NCBI RefSeq assembly: GCF_033958435.1
Contig: NC_134138.1
Location: 188,825,298-188,889,297 of the forward strand
Direction of reading: 5' to 3'
DNA: 64,000 bases
DNA from: Carettochelys insculpta
Lineage: Eukaryota; Chordata; Testudines; Carettochelyidae
Positions 48,052-58,273 of the stretch are shown here, piece after piece; position 1 is the stretch's first letter; each line of letters starts with the position of its first letter. The notes under the pieces are model-generated. The model saw only the letters and a program-made list of their open reading frames with translations. It was not told the DNA's origin and searched no databases. A program made the translations under genes and the position numbers.

Positions 48052-48134
48052 ACAAAAGGTCCTGTAGCACCTTATAGACTAACAGAAAAGTTTTGAGCAT
48101 GAGCTTTTGTGAGCACAGACTCACTTCAGTGATT
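48052..48134 (-). repeat. Penelope-like element 3'-end fragment (minus strand)
   Basis: It reads 'aaaggtcctgtagcacctta', 'tagactaacagaaaagtttt', 'catgagcttttgtgagcaca', the reverse complement of the PLE tail. Confidence 0.65.
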
Positions 48135-48844
48135 ATTCTATAACAATCCTTTTCCCATGTCACTTAAATCCCATACAAATTTCCAATCTGTTTGTCGTAT
48201 TCTACCTTATTTCATGGGTGGCAGGTATAAAAGAGGCGGGGAAGGCAATGCGTTCCTATCTGTCAGCCCATCCCTGCCCACACCTAACTCCCAGCCCCTA
48301 CCCCCATTCAGAGTGTCTTCCCCAGTCTCCCACAGCTGCCTGGGTTTCAGCCTTGCTGAGGCTTGGGGCTGTGCCACCATCCCCTCTTGAAGCTGCGGCT
48401 AGGTATCAACCTTGCTTGGGGGCTGGGGCCATCCTCTTCATGCTCCATGGAAGGCTGGGGTTGTGTGCCACCCACCCTCCCTCTCTGCCCCTGCTCTTGC
48501 CTGGGCCGGGGAAGTTTGGGGACACATGCTGCATGCCATTCCCTCGCAATCTCTGGCAGGGGCTGTTCACTGCCCAATCCACCCCTCCACTCCTGGCGGG
48601 GGTGGTGGGAATGTGCTTGGTTTCCACAGGGTTGTGCAGCTGGGCAGGGGTGGGGGTTACCCTCACACACCCCAGCTTCACTTTCCACCCTTGCCTTATT
48701 TTTTTTTTAATAACAATGGAAGGAAAGATGTACTGTGGTTTAAGTACTAGAGTAAAATAAGTGGTCATGTCACATCACATTGCAATGTTGTGGTGGAACC
48801 CTACAGCTACACCTTTGTTTTTATTGTCTATTGCAAATAGCCTC
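48135..48844. other. Non-coding, GC-rich section
   Basis: About 48250-48690 is GC-rich with ORFs open in at least four frames on both strands, so no frame is favoured. No domain, repeat ends or splice structure was found. Confidence 0.45.
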
Positions 48845-49016
48845 AGAGGGTACGGTGTTAGTCTCTAGCTTCGCAAATAATAAGCAGTCCTGTGGCACCT
48901 TAAACACATTATTAGGTCATGAGCTTTCATGGGAAAAATGAAAGTGGGTTTTATCCATGAAAGCGCATGACCTAATATATTTGTTAGTCTCTAAGGTGCC
49001 ACACAGCTGCTTGTTA
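48845..49016. repeat. Inverted pair of PLE-tail sequences (potential hairpin)
   Basis: The left arm contains 'gcagtcctgtggcacctta' and 'attaggtcatgagctttcat'. The right arm contains 'atgaaagcgcatgacctaat' and 'tctaaggtgccacacagctg'. They are reverse complements around a spacer of about 25 bases ('aaaatgaaagtgggttttat'). Confidence 0.75.
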
Positions 49017-50282
49017 TGAGTGTTGTCTGAGTCATTCTGCAGTTGGGTATTAAAATGAGACATGCAAGGTCTGATTTTCTGAAGTTCTGAGCAGCCACAA
49101 TTTCAGTTAGAGTCATTGGGGATTGTGGGTGAAAATCTCTCAAGATCCAGCTCTTGGCTAATAAGTAATTGATGCTGTCTGTTTCAGCTGAACATTTACA
49201 GATATAAAATTGATGCAGGGACAATTAATGCATATTCAGTATCTTGTCTCCCCCTGGTGGCACAGTGTCAGACTGGAATTTCATACAGTAGGTGCAATAT
49301 AATTCATCTGGTATTTAATCGATCACATTCTAGGAGATCACACTCAGTGTTTGTTTTTAAAGAATGTCATAAACATAGATGATTTAAACAATGTATTTTT
49401 TAGAAAATGTTATTAACTATTTTCTCAGCACTAGACAAACACTCACAGCCACTAGTCAAAAATGAGTAATTATTCAAAGCTGCTGATTAGAAATAATCCT
49501 GACTTACAAGAACAAACAGATGAAATATTTTACCTCCCAGAAGACTAAATGATAATTTTAAAAGTTATGGCCTATGTTTTTGGTTTTGCATGTTTCAAAT
49601 TTAGATTGTCCTAACTGAGACACCTTGAAGAGATCTGGGAAGAAGAACTGGGAGCCCACCCTCAGAAAAATCAGGCACATCTATTCATGTCTCAATTAGG
49701 CAACCAGAAACAGTAATCATGTCTAGAAAATTTAAGCTCATGTTCTTTAGGGTGCCTGTCACACACAGGTCTGATGTGTGTTAATTGTAGATCAAATAAC
49801 ACAAAGGGGGAAATGGCAGGAAAAAAACCCACCTTAGGTACATCACAGAAATATTGGAAAAAATACTTTTAAAAGTTAAAGTCCCATAGGATGTGAAATG
49901 GCTTAAGAAGATTCACACAGAATTTTCACCATAAAATAGCTTCCAGTTTAACTGTTGGAACTCTTAGCTATTTTAATATTGCTAATATATTTGCCTCATT
50001 GGCATAATAATGCTTGCTACAGCAGAACGTTTCACTACCAATGTCACAGCTCATGCTGCAAAAATTGCCTCTCCGAGAACACCAGTGGAGATGTTTGCCT
50101 TTTGAATATTTTAGGTATTGTTAGTTATTCTAGGAAATTACAGTGTGTAGAGTGAGGGAACTAACTTACCAGCCTTGAACATGTTTTACTGAGCTCTGAA
50201 TTCTTTAGCTCATCATTACAAATTAAGTATAGCATTTGTTGGGAACTCTTTTGATGGACAGGATATTGATAATGATGTTTAA
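49017..50282. other. Non-coding DNA, nothing recognised
   Basis: AT-rich, with no supportable gene or repeat boundary. Confidence 0.5.
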
Positions 50283-50362
50283 ATGAGTCCCTGGCAAGGA
50301 GGATGTGAACCTCCTGAATCACAGATCCCAGGACCCAGGTTCGATCCCTGCTACAACCCCCA
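50283..50362 (+). repeat. tRNA-like promoter sequence (SINE head candidate)
   Basis: 'tggcaaggaggatgtgaacc' resembles an A box and 'ggttcgatccctgc' is a near-perfect B box (GGTTCGANNCC), about 45 bases apart. The arms do not fold into a complete tRNA, so it is not called a tRNA gene. Confidence 0.4.
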
Positions 50363-50439
50363 GGCAGGAGAGTGCCGCCCCAGTACGCCCCAGACCCCTC
50401 TTAGGCCTCCTGGAGGGAAGTGGATGGCCAAGATAACGA

Positions 50440-51790
50440 GACCAGGACAAGGACTTGATTGAAACAAAATAACTAAACAATTTATTAGATACCAGAAAGA
50501 AAAACAAACAGTAGATATAATAAAGACTAACTAGTGCTAGAGACTTACAATATACATTGTTTCCGTATGCTATTTCTTCTTTTCGTTTTATTGAACCAGA
50601 AGGGAAAAAATCAATGTAGGTTAGGTTATTTAATGCGGATAGATATAAATAGGTCTGGGTATTTAAATCCCTTCCGTTTCCTGCAAGGGGTGGAGTGAAG
50701 TTGCTGGCTTCATCCCTTACCGGGGGCAGAGTGCTAACCTGCTCCTAATGGTTGGACCCTGGAGCCAGTCAAGGCTGTTCCTCTTTTTGGGAGGCCTTCT
50801 GTAACTCCTTTTGTGGGTCCAACTACATATGTGATCCCAGGAGGCAGTATGCTCTTCCCTGGGTCACGTTAGGTAAACGGAGATGGGAGGCAGGGAGGCT
50901 TTGCCTACACCCGCAGCAATTGGAAAAAGGTAATATAGGGATGAGGTTAAGGGAGGTTAAACCTTCCCATTATCTTTTCTATTGCTAACAATATTAGCTA
51001 TTATCTAAATATATACGTAACCAACAATACTAACAATAATGATTATTGATTAAATGTACTTTCTATTTTTCTTTATATAAATGTTGGAACCCAGCCTGGG
51101 CTTATAGGCCTGACCCTGAGGGTCAAGCCCTCGGGTACTGTGCCTCCCCCATCGGGGAAGCCCACAGTAGGGGTGCGACCCCTACTCCCCCAATGGGGGT
51201 CCCGATGTCCCAGGTTGTTGTATTTAAAATGTATGTATAGCTAGGTAGTTTTAAGTGTCTTGTCCAGTGGTAAATGTCACGTCCAGTAGATGAGTCGAAA
51301 TTGGTGGGTCAGGTTTCAAGATGGCGGCGATGGTGGGGCCAGAGGTATGATGGCGGTGCCAGAGGTGTGATGGTGGTGCCGGAGGTGTGATGGTGACCTC
51401 AGGGTTCAGTGACTGGGTACGCAGTTCGCCACCCAGTCACTTCCCCTCTGAGGCTGCTTGCTGCTCCCTGCTGTTGCTGCTGGGGTGCGATGGTGCCGCT
51501 TGGGCCCGTTGGCGCCGCAATGTTGTGGCGGCACTGGTGATTTCAGCACAGGTGAGTGATTCAGCTGCTGCGTGGGAGGGATGGTGGTTTGCCTCTAGGG
51601 CTAGCCTGAGGGCTTGGTGGACGCTGCCACAGCAGCCACACCTCCCTGTACAGGGGCACAGAATCCTTGCCTGTGTCCCCAAGGGCTGCTGAATGGCGAG
51701 CGAGCCCTGCTTATATTCACTGAGTTCATAAATAATTGATAATTCTATATTCATATTCATGACCTGATTTCCATAAAGGTGAAGTTCTCA
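50440..51790 (-). repeat. Possible LTR of an endogenous retroelement (minus strand)
   Basis: The minus strand has an AATAAA signal near 50480 followed by a C/G-rich stretch. Upstream on that strand lies a TATA-like 'tttatataaag' near 51075 and a GC-rich block at 51290-51700. This resembles a U3-R-U5 layout. No terminal TG...CA pair, target duplication or primer-binding site was established, and no gag/pol/env reading frame lies beside it. Confidence 0.22.
51343..51402. repeat. Three-copy 20-bp tandem repeat
   Basis: The units 'aggtatgatggcggtgccag', 'aggtgtgatggtggtgccgg' and 'aggtgtgatggtgacctcag' follow one another, with a partial unit before them. Confidence 0.85.
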
Positions 51791-52220
51791 AATAGGTCCT
51801 CCTGGGCATGGAACATTCTGGAAATCCAGGCTTCCGCCCAATCAGAGGCCTTCATTCAAATTCATGATCATTAATATTCATGAGTTCAGGTTGTCGGGGG
51901 AGCTAACTGTGAAAAAGTGACCAAATGGCAGCCTGTGACACTTTAGAATTTCATGTGTCTGCACTTTTATATAGCCAAAGGCATGTAATCCCTGCCCATG
52001 GGGATGATTATGTCCAAAGGTGTTAAAAAATCCTGACAGCATTCTTAACAAAATTTTACATAGGTCTGAGTTCATCTCAATAAACTCTCCTTGAAATGAC
52101 CTACAGAGCAACCTGTACCTTTCTATCTAGCAATTCAGATGAGAACAGCAGTAATGACATTTTGAGGTGCAACATGTACCCTGATCACAAGCAGCTGTGT
52201 AGTAACACATGAAACTTTTA
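51791..52220. other. Non-coding flank of the DIRS element
   Basis: AT-rich with repeated 'attcatgatcattaatattc'-like phrases. No gene was recognised. Confidence 0.5.
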
Positions 52221-52389
52221 TTCTTCTTCGAGTGGTCCCCGTGGGTGCTCCACAATAGGTGTTGGGCTCGCCCGGTGCTGTAGATCGGAAATCTTCCAGC
52301 AGTTTCTCCTGGATCACGCATGCGCCAGCGCGCGCCGCTCCCCCGCGCGCCCCTGGCCACGTGCGCGATCCGATCCCCGCCAGTTCCTT
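52221..52389 (+). repeat. DIRS left inverted terminal repeat
   Basis: It begins ttcttcttcgagtggtcccc and ends 'cccgccagttcctt'. The reverse complement of 58072-58240 matches over about 170 bases, including 'gtgggtgctccacaa', 'gaaatcttccagcagtttct' and 'cgcgcgcccctggccacgtg'. Confidence 0.93.
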
Positions 52390-52642
52390 CTCCACTGCCA
52401 TTGGCTGCAGACGGAATCCGCTCAGGCTAAGGCCAGAGTCAGATTAGATAGTTGTTTTCTTTGTGTAATTTGTTGTTTTTGGTTACTAAAAAAAAAACAA
52501 AAAGAGAGAAGCGGAGAAGAGAAGAGCGGATGTGAAGGCCATTTCGGCTGCCCGCTGCCCCGCAGGCTGGTGATCGCTATTTGGGGTGGAAAGGCACGGA
52601 TTAAGTGCTAAGTACCCTATTAACAGTAAAGGACTCACCGCA

Positions 52643-54892
52643 ATGGCCTCTTCAGGTTTTAAAAAAGTGTGAGTCATGCCGCAAAGCTATGCCGGCCTCT
52701 GATGGGCATAGTGAATGCATCCGCTGCCTGGGGGAATCACACGTTACCCAGAAGTGTTCTCACTGTGCTAAGCTCACAGCCAGGGCCAGGAAGGACAGAG
52801 AGATGAGGCTTCAAATGCTCTTGTTCGATAAGGCTCTCCAGCCGGACTTGCCGGAGAAGCCTCACCCAGAAGGCCCCTCTGGGTTGCATAAGAGGAAGGC
52901 AGCTTCTCTGACCCCCTCGGTGCAGAAACGGAGGAAACTCTCCCCGGCTCGATCCTTGCCGGCGGGTTCAGCGGGAAGGACGAGCAGCGCACACAGCCCC
53001 CAGCCGCATACTCAGGCAAATGGCAGCGTGGCAGCGCACGTGGCAGAGGCTGAGCCTCCGGTTACACAACAGCAGGCACGCGCGGCGCCCAGAGCGTCAG
53101 CGAGGCAAGTGCCAGACCTGGCGGCACCGCCGCAGGCGGCACCGGCCCCCGCAGCACCAACAGTGCAGGGGCACCAGGCACAGAGCCTGCAGGCACCGGA
53201 GGAAGCTACCCGCGCGGCACCGCAGCTGATTGTGCCGAGCGCGGCGCCGACAGCGGGACCAAGATCCCCAGCACGGGGGGGGCGGTGCCAGCCCCGCAGG
53301 GGAGGGGCAAGGTGAAATCAAAAACCCGGCACTGCAGCCCATCTCCGGACAGGGCTGCGCTGCTGTTAGCACCAAGCCCTCCCCCTGTGATACACACGCT
53401 GCACCGAAGGCCTGTGTCTCCACCGGTTTATCAAGAACCTCCTTCTCCGTTCCTCCAACCAATGTCACCATGGCTTGGGCCACTTTCACCATTTCTGGGA
53501 GTGGATCCCCTGGAGTACTATCACAAGCCAGTTTCGCCTCTATCTGTGTTATTGCGGAGGTCTCGCTCTCCCAGACATCGGGGGTACACACTCCGTGGGT
53601 GGTCCAGGTCTCCATCCCCGGACCCTTGCCCATGCTGCTATGGTCGTCCTCATCATGTTGGACACAGACACCTCAGGCCTACATCGAGGGGCAGGTCCCC
53701 CCTGGCCGCTCAATACTCCCGTGGACACTCTCAATCGGGGACGGAAACACAGCTGTCTCAAGGGGAGTTAGTTTTAGAACCCCGAGACTTTCCTTCACAA
53801 TCCTCCAGGGAGCAAGTGTATCATCGACTGCAGGAGCCTGAGGGTTCGAGGGAGGTTTACCCCAGTGGTTCCTCCTCATCCTCCCCAGATGAGGCCATGG
53901 CCCCCGGGGATGTCTCCCCCCCAGATGACCTTAAACAATTTCAGGAGCTATTTAAAAGGGTGGCTTTCACGCAAGACATTCAAACGGCAAAGGTGCAGGA
54001 GAAACATCACAAATTCCTGAAAAATTTGAGACCCCCGGCTCCATCCAAAATTGCTATTCCGCTGGACGAAGCCATTATGGAGTCAGCCACTACCATATGG
54101 CAGACTCCGGCCTGTATCCTGGCTATGAACAAGAGAGCGGATAAGAAGTACTTCGTCCCGGCAAAGAGCATGGAGTTCCTCTTTAGTCACCCACAACCAA
54201 ATTCTTTGGTGGTCAAATCGTCCCAGCAGAGGTTGAAGCCTTCTCAGTATATATCGGGGGGATCGGACAAAGATGCTAAGAAGCTAGAGCTGTTTGGCAG
54301 GAAGGTGTATTCCTCTTCTACCCTACTATTGAGAATGGCAAATTATGCGGCACACCTAACAAACCATAATTTTGATAATTACTCCAGACTTACTCCCCTC
54401 ATGGATTCACTCCCAGAAGACAAAAAGCCGGTGTTAAAGGCGATTGTTCAAGAGGGCTACACAGCATCGCGGATGGGAGTCCAGATTGCCCTGGACGTGG
54501 TGGACACGGCGGCATGTTCAACGGCTACAGCAGTGGTCATGCGTAGAGAATCCTGGCTCCAGACGTCTGGTATCCCTAGGGACCTACAGGCGAAGATCGT
54601 GGACCTTCTCTTTGATACACAAAAGCTGTTTGCAGACTCAACCGACTTGGTCCTCCACTCCAGTAAGGACTCGAGAGCTACACTTAGAACCTTGGGCACT
54701 TATACTCCCCCATACAGGAAGAAAAAATTTTATCCGCAGCAAAAACGCTACGCTTACCAACCACAGCGTGCTCAATATCAATGGGGCTACGACCAAAGGC
54801 GCCATCAACAGCAGCAACAGTACAGAACTCCCAGGCGAAGTTCTCAACAAAGCCGTACGCCCTCGGGACAGGCCCAAAGGCAACAAGTTTGA
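52643..54892 (+). pseudogene. DIRS gag-like ORF (ORF1), two compensating frameshifts
   Basis: The likely start is the ATG at 52643 (gcaATGG context). After seven codons a six-A run (52661-52666) shifts the frame, so the original frame meets TGA at 52670. The protein continues one frame over with a Cys/His cluster near its N-terminus (CESCRKA, DGHSECIRCLGESH, then CSHC) typical of DIRS gag proteins, followed by a long Ala/Pro-rich section. At an eight-G run (53275-53282) the frame returns to the first one, which then stays open to 54892. The second half has a Pro/Ser/Arg-rich part, then a conserved-looking block (54000-54700) and a Tyr/Gln-rich basic tail. One insertion and one deletion cancel out. 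The ORF overlaps the start of the RT ORF. Confidence 0.85.
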
Positions 54893-55889
54893 CGGGTATG
54901 TCGGGGGCTGCACTATCAATACCATTGCTCAATGCCACTCTCATCTCGTGGTCCATCATCGCCTCAGACCATTCCACTCCCAATGGCAAAAGATCACTAC
55001 AGACAAATGGGTGCTGGAGATCATAGCCACGGGTTACACGATCCCCTTCCAGTCGCTCCCACTGACGAAGCCTCCCGCCAGGCCTCACCTCAGGGACGCT
55101 GCCCATGAGGCGAGCCTCAAGCAGGAGGTGGATCACCTTATGTTCATAGGGGCGGTGGAAAGAGTGCCGGAAGAATTCCAGGGGAAAGGTTTTTATTCAC
55201 GCTACTTCCTAACAGAGAAGAAAACAGGAAGCTGGAGGCCCATCTTAGATCTTCGGGGCCTCAACCGTTACTTGCGCAAGCAATGTTTTTGGATGATCAC
55301 AGTTGCCTTGATACTCATGGCACTGGACGATGGAGACTGGTTTGCAGCCCTCGACTTACAAGATGCTTACTTTCATATAACAATCCACCTGGCACACAGA
55401 CGCTTCCTCTGCTTCACGGTCGGCAAGGAGCACTTCCAGTACGGGGTTCTTCTGTTCGGCCTCTCCTTGGCTCCCAGAGTCTTTACCAAAACCCAGGCAG
55501 TGGTGTCAGCCAACCTGCACAGACAGGGGGTGCTTATTTTCCCATATCTGGACGACTGCCTGCTGAAAGGGGCCTCGAAGGCAGAGGTCTTATGCATGAC
55601 ACGCGTCACAGCAGACACGTTTTCTTCGCTGGGCCTAGTTATCAACCTCGCAAAGTCAAAGACCGAACCCACACAAGATATAGAGTTCATAGGGGCACGC
55701 ATAAACTCTATCACAGCAAGGGTGTACCTACCCGACGCCCGCTTCCGCGCCATCAGTTCGCTGGTGCAAGTCATCACATACAGCCCCACAGTGCCGGTCT
55801 TAACGTGCTTACAGCTGCTGGGCCACATGGCGGCAACGATGTTTGTGGTACAGAATGCCAGGTTACACATGCGAAGCCTGCAGAGATTG
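54893..55889 (+). pseudogene. DIRS reverse transcriptase (ORF2, first part)
   Basis: This frame is open from 54444 but RT-like from about 54890, so the functional start probably overlaps the end of gag. Blocks in order: 'ITTDKWVLEIIATGYTIPF', 'GFYSRYFLTEKKTGSWRPIL' and 'DLRGLNRYL', the catalytic motif 'LDLQDAYFHITI' (about 55350), 'YGVLLFGLSLAPRVFTK', and 'FPYLDDCLL' with YLDD at 55545-55556, which provides the second and third catalytic aspartates. The frame shifts by one base near 55890, where the translation passes into the RNase H frame. All three catalytic Asp residues are present, so the RT domain itself looks intact. Confidence 0.92.
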
Positions 55890-56806
55890 ACTGGCGAGCA
55901 TTTACCAACCAGCATCCCACACTGTCCACAGGGTGGTGTCGCCCACGACAGAGGTGCGCAGATCCCTGGCGTGGTGGGAAAACCCCAAGAATCTGCTAGT
56001 GGGGGTGCCCTTTCACCAACCACAAATTTCTATTTTTCTTACTACCGACACCTCCCACATAGGATGGGGAGCGCACATCGGCGACAAGGTGACGCAAGGG
56101 CTATGGTCCCCTGCGGAACAGACACTGCACATGAACATACTGGAGCTCAGAGCAGTGTTCAACGCCTGCAAACATTTTTGAGATCACCTACATGGCAAAG
56201 TAGTCGGGATCAATACCGACAATACCTCCACTATGTTTTACATCAATCGACAAGGAGGAGCATGATCCTGTGCCCTATGTGCGGAAGCAGTCCGATTGTG
56301 GAACTGGTGCATTGCCAACAACATAACGTTGAAAGCCTCGTACTTGCCGGGTGCTCACAATGTGAATGCAGACCAGCTGAGCAGGCACTTCGCACTCATG
56401 CACGAATGGCAGATCCGCTCCGATCTGCTACGGCGCATTTTTCGTACATGGGGGTTTCCCCAGATCAATCTGTTTGCCACGCAGTACAACGCGATGTGTC
56501 CCCAGTACTGCTCCAGGGCAGGAGTGGGACGGGGGTCCCTGGGGGACTCATTCATGATTTCATGGAGGGGCCCCCTACTTTATGTGTTTTCCCCCCACAG
56601 CGCTTATCCACAAGGTTCTGCAGAAAGCCAGAAGGGAGAGAGCTCGCATGATACTCATAGTCCCAACTTGGGATCGGCAGCAATGGTTTCCCTTGCTTTT
56701 GCTCATGTCGGACCGCCCACTGCTTCCTCTACCGGTGGCGCCGGACTTACTCACGCAGACTCAGGGGTCCATAGTACACCCGCACCCTCAGGGTCTGCGT
56801 CTATAA
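55890..56806 (+). pseudogene. DIRS RNase H and methyltransferase-like region (ORF2, second part)
   Basis: After the shift near 55890 the next frame gives 'SLAWWENPKNLLVGVPF' and the RNase H block 'LTTDTSHIGWGAHIGD' (first Asp near 56046), then 'MNILELRAVFNACKHF' (Glu), a TGA at 56179, 'GINTDNTSTMFYINRQGG' (Asp), a second TGA at 56263, and 'YLPGAHNVNADQLSRH'. The methyltransferase-like part follows: 'WGFPQINLFATQYNAMCPQY' and 'LGDSFMISW'. A further one-base shift near 56590 (T/C run) moves the end ('RARMILIVPTWDRQQWFPLL') into the third frame, open to 56806. Dam-like methyltransferase domains sit at this place in DIRS elements; the function here is inferred from position and motif pattern. Confidence 0.85.
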
Positions 56807-57864
56807 GCATGGCTAATCCATGGCTCAGCTCCTTAGAGAGCATGTGTATGGAGGGAGTACAACAAGTCCTGGAATGTAGCTGAAGGACCTCCACCAGGAG
56901 GACTTACAAGCAGAAATGGACTCGATTTACAGCCTGGTGTTCCGCCAAGCAGTTAGCTCCCCTTGACGTTCCTATACCTGTAATACTAGAATACTTATTG
57001 GACCTCAAAAGAGGCGGGCTTTCTCTATCCTCGCTAAAGGTCCACCTCGCCGCTATATCAGCCTTTCGGCATACAGAGGAAGGGCCCACTGTATTCGCCC
57101 ATCCTACCGTTACAAGGTTCTTGAAGGGGCTGGTAAACCTGTACCCTCCTCGGAAACCGCTTCCACCATCGTGGAATTTGGACCTGGTGCTCAGCACGCT
57201 ATCGGGTCCACCTTTCAAACCATTAGCCACAGTTCCCCTCTGTCTCCTTACGATGAAAACAACCTTCCTCCTTGCAATTACGTCAGCCTGCAGGGTGAGT
57301 GAGCTCGCAGCAGTGATGGCAATGCCGCCCTGTACAGTATTCTCAAAGGAGGCGGTAACCTTAAGGCTGCACCCAGCCTTTCTTCCAAAAGTTTCTTCGG
57401 AGTTCCATCTTAATGAACCAATAGTTTTACCCTCGTTTTACCCAAAGCCTCACAGCTCCAGCAAGGAGGCATGCCTGCATCTCCTGGATGTGAGGAGGGC
57501 GTTGGCCTTCTACATAGACAGAACTAAGTCCTTCCGGAAAACAGACAGGCTTCTAGTCTCTCTCACTCCCAGGTCAAAAGGAGAAGGTCTCTCTTCACAG
57601 AGAATCTCAAAGCAAATTGTGTCCTGTATAAAAATGTGCTACGAGCTTCGAAAGAATCCTTTGCTGGCCCCGGCCAGGGCTCACTCCACCAGGGCGGTGG
57701 CGGCGTCAACAGCCTTCTTCAAGGGCATTGCGTTAAAAGACATCTGTAGAGCGGTGACCTGGTCATCCTATGACACCTTCGCCAAGCATTATGCCCTACA
57801 TCGGGTATTCGAAGAGGATACCCATCTGTCGACAGCAGTCCTCTTGGGGGCAAGTTGCACATAA
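56683..57864 (+). pseudogene. DIRS tyrosine recombinase (ORF3), one in-frame TGA
   Basis: The probable start is the ATG at 56683, overlapping the methyltransferase-like tail in another frame. A TGA at 56881 interrupts the frame just before 'RTSTRRTYKQKWTRFTAWC', the start of the core-binding domain. From there the frame is open for 327 codons. The catalytic domain keeps its set: Arg in 'TSACRVSEL' (57292-57294), His and Arg in 'HSTR' (57682-57693) and Tyr in 'FAKHYAL' (57790-57792). The enzyme would join the circular cDNA to the genome by strand exchange. Apart from the one stop it looks undamaged. Confidence 0.92.
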
Positions 57865-57905
57865 ACCAATTGCCCACCTCCTTACTTGGGTTACTGCTGG
57901 GTAGT

Positions 57906-58004
57906 CACCTATTGTGGAGCACCCACAGGGACCACTCAAAGAAGAAAGAGAAGTTGCTCTCAAGAACAATGGTTCTTTGAGATGTGTCCCCGTGGGTGCT
58001 CCAC
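57906..58004 (+). repeat. DIRS internal complementary region (ICR)
   Basis: The first half (57906-57946, 'cacctattgtggagcaccca', 'ccactcaaagaagaa') is the reverse complement of the outer edge of the left terminal repeat. The second half (57947-58004, 'agagaagttgctctcaagaa', 'gatgtgtccccgtgggtgct') is the reverse complement of the outer edge of the right one. Together they represent the joined ends of a circular intermediate, as in DIRS-1. Confidence 0.9.
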
Positions 58005-58071
58005 CACCCGCCCATCCTCCCTGCTTCGGATCTCTGTCTAGTGTTTTTCAGGAGCATTCGAGGCGGTTGGT

Positions 58072-58273
58072 CAAGGAACTGGCGGGGACCGGATCGTGCA
58101 CGTGGCCAGGGGCGCGCGGGGGAGCGGTGCGTGCCGGCGCATGCGCGATCCAGGAGAAACTGCTGGAAGATTTCTGATCTGTGGCGCCGGGCGAGCCTGA
58201 CACCTGTTGTGGAGCACCCACGGGGACACATCTCGAAGAACCATCGTTACTACAGGTGAGTAACTTCTCTTTT
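58072..58273 (-). repeat. DIRS right inverted terminal repeat with outer extension
   Basis: Positions 58072-58240 are the reverse complement of the left repeat. The extra 33 bases out to about 58273 ('gttactacaggtgagtaact') have no partner at the left end but do have one in the ICR, as expected for DIRS right ends. Confidence 0.9.

Larger units (their letters stand above)
52221..58273 (+). mobile_element. Full-length DIRS-type tyrosine-recombinase retrotransposon
   Basis: This is a 6.05-kb element with all landmarks of the DIRS order: inverted terminal repeats at both ends, a gag-like ORF, a reverse transcriptase with RNase H and a methyltransferase-like tail, a tyrosine recombinase ORF, and just inside the right end an internal complementary region that repeats both outer ends joined together. 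DIRS elements make a circular cDNA and integrate with the recombinase, so they lack LTRs, an integrase and target duplications; none is seen here. The copy is disabled by frameshifts near 52661, 53275, 55890 and 56590 and by TGA codons at 56179, 56263 and 56881. Confidence 0.95.

Noticed and set aside
48157..48768. Overlapping ORFs up to 180 codons in a GC-rich block
   Set aside because: At least four frames on both strands are open at once; no domain or homology was recognised.
50283..50362. Functional tRNA gene
   Set aside because: The B box is good, but no acceptor or anticodon stem can be closed around it.
53097..53633. Minus-strand ORF of 178 codons inside the DIRS gag region, and a plus-strand ORF at 53230-53841
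   Set aside because: Both are shadows of the GC-rich gag ORF in other frames with no independent domain.
54684..55136. Minus-strand ORF of 150 codons within DIRS and a plus-strand ORF at 54781-55026
   Set aside because: Alternate-frame readings of the gag/RT overlap; the gag tail and the RT blocks explain the sequence.
52221..58273. LTR retrotransposon or endogenous retrovirus
   Set aside because: Terminal repeats are inverted, not direct, there is no integrase or protease, and a tyrosine recombinase is present, all pointing to DIRS.
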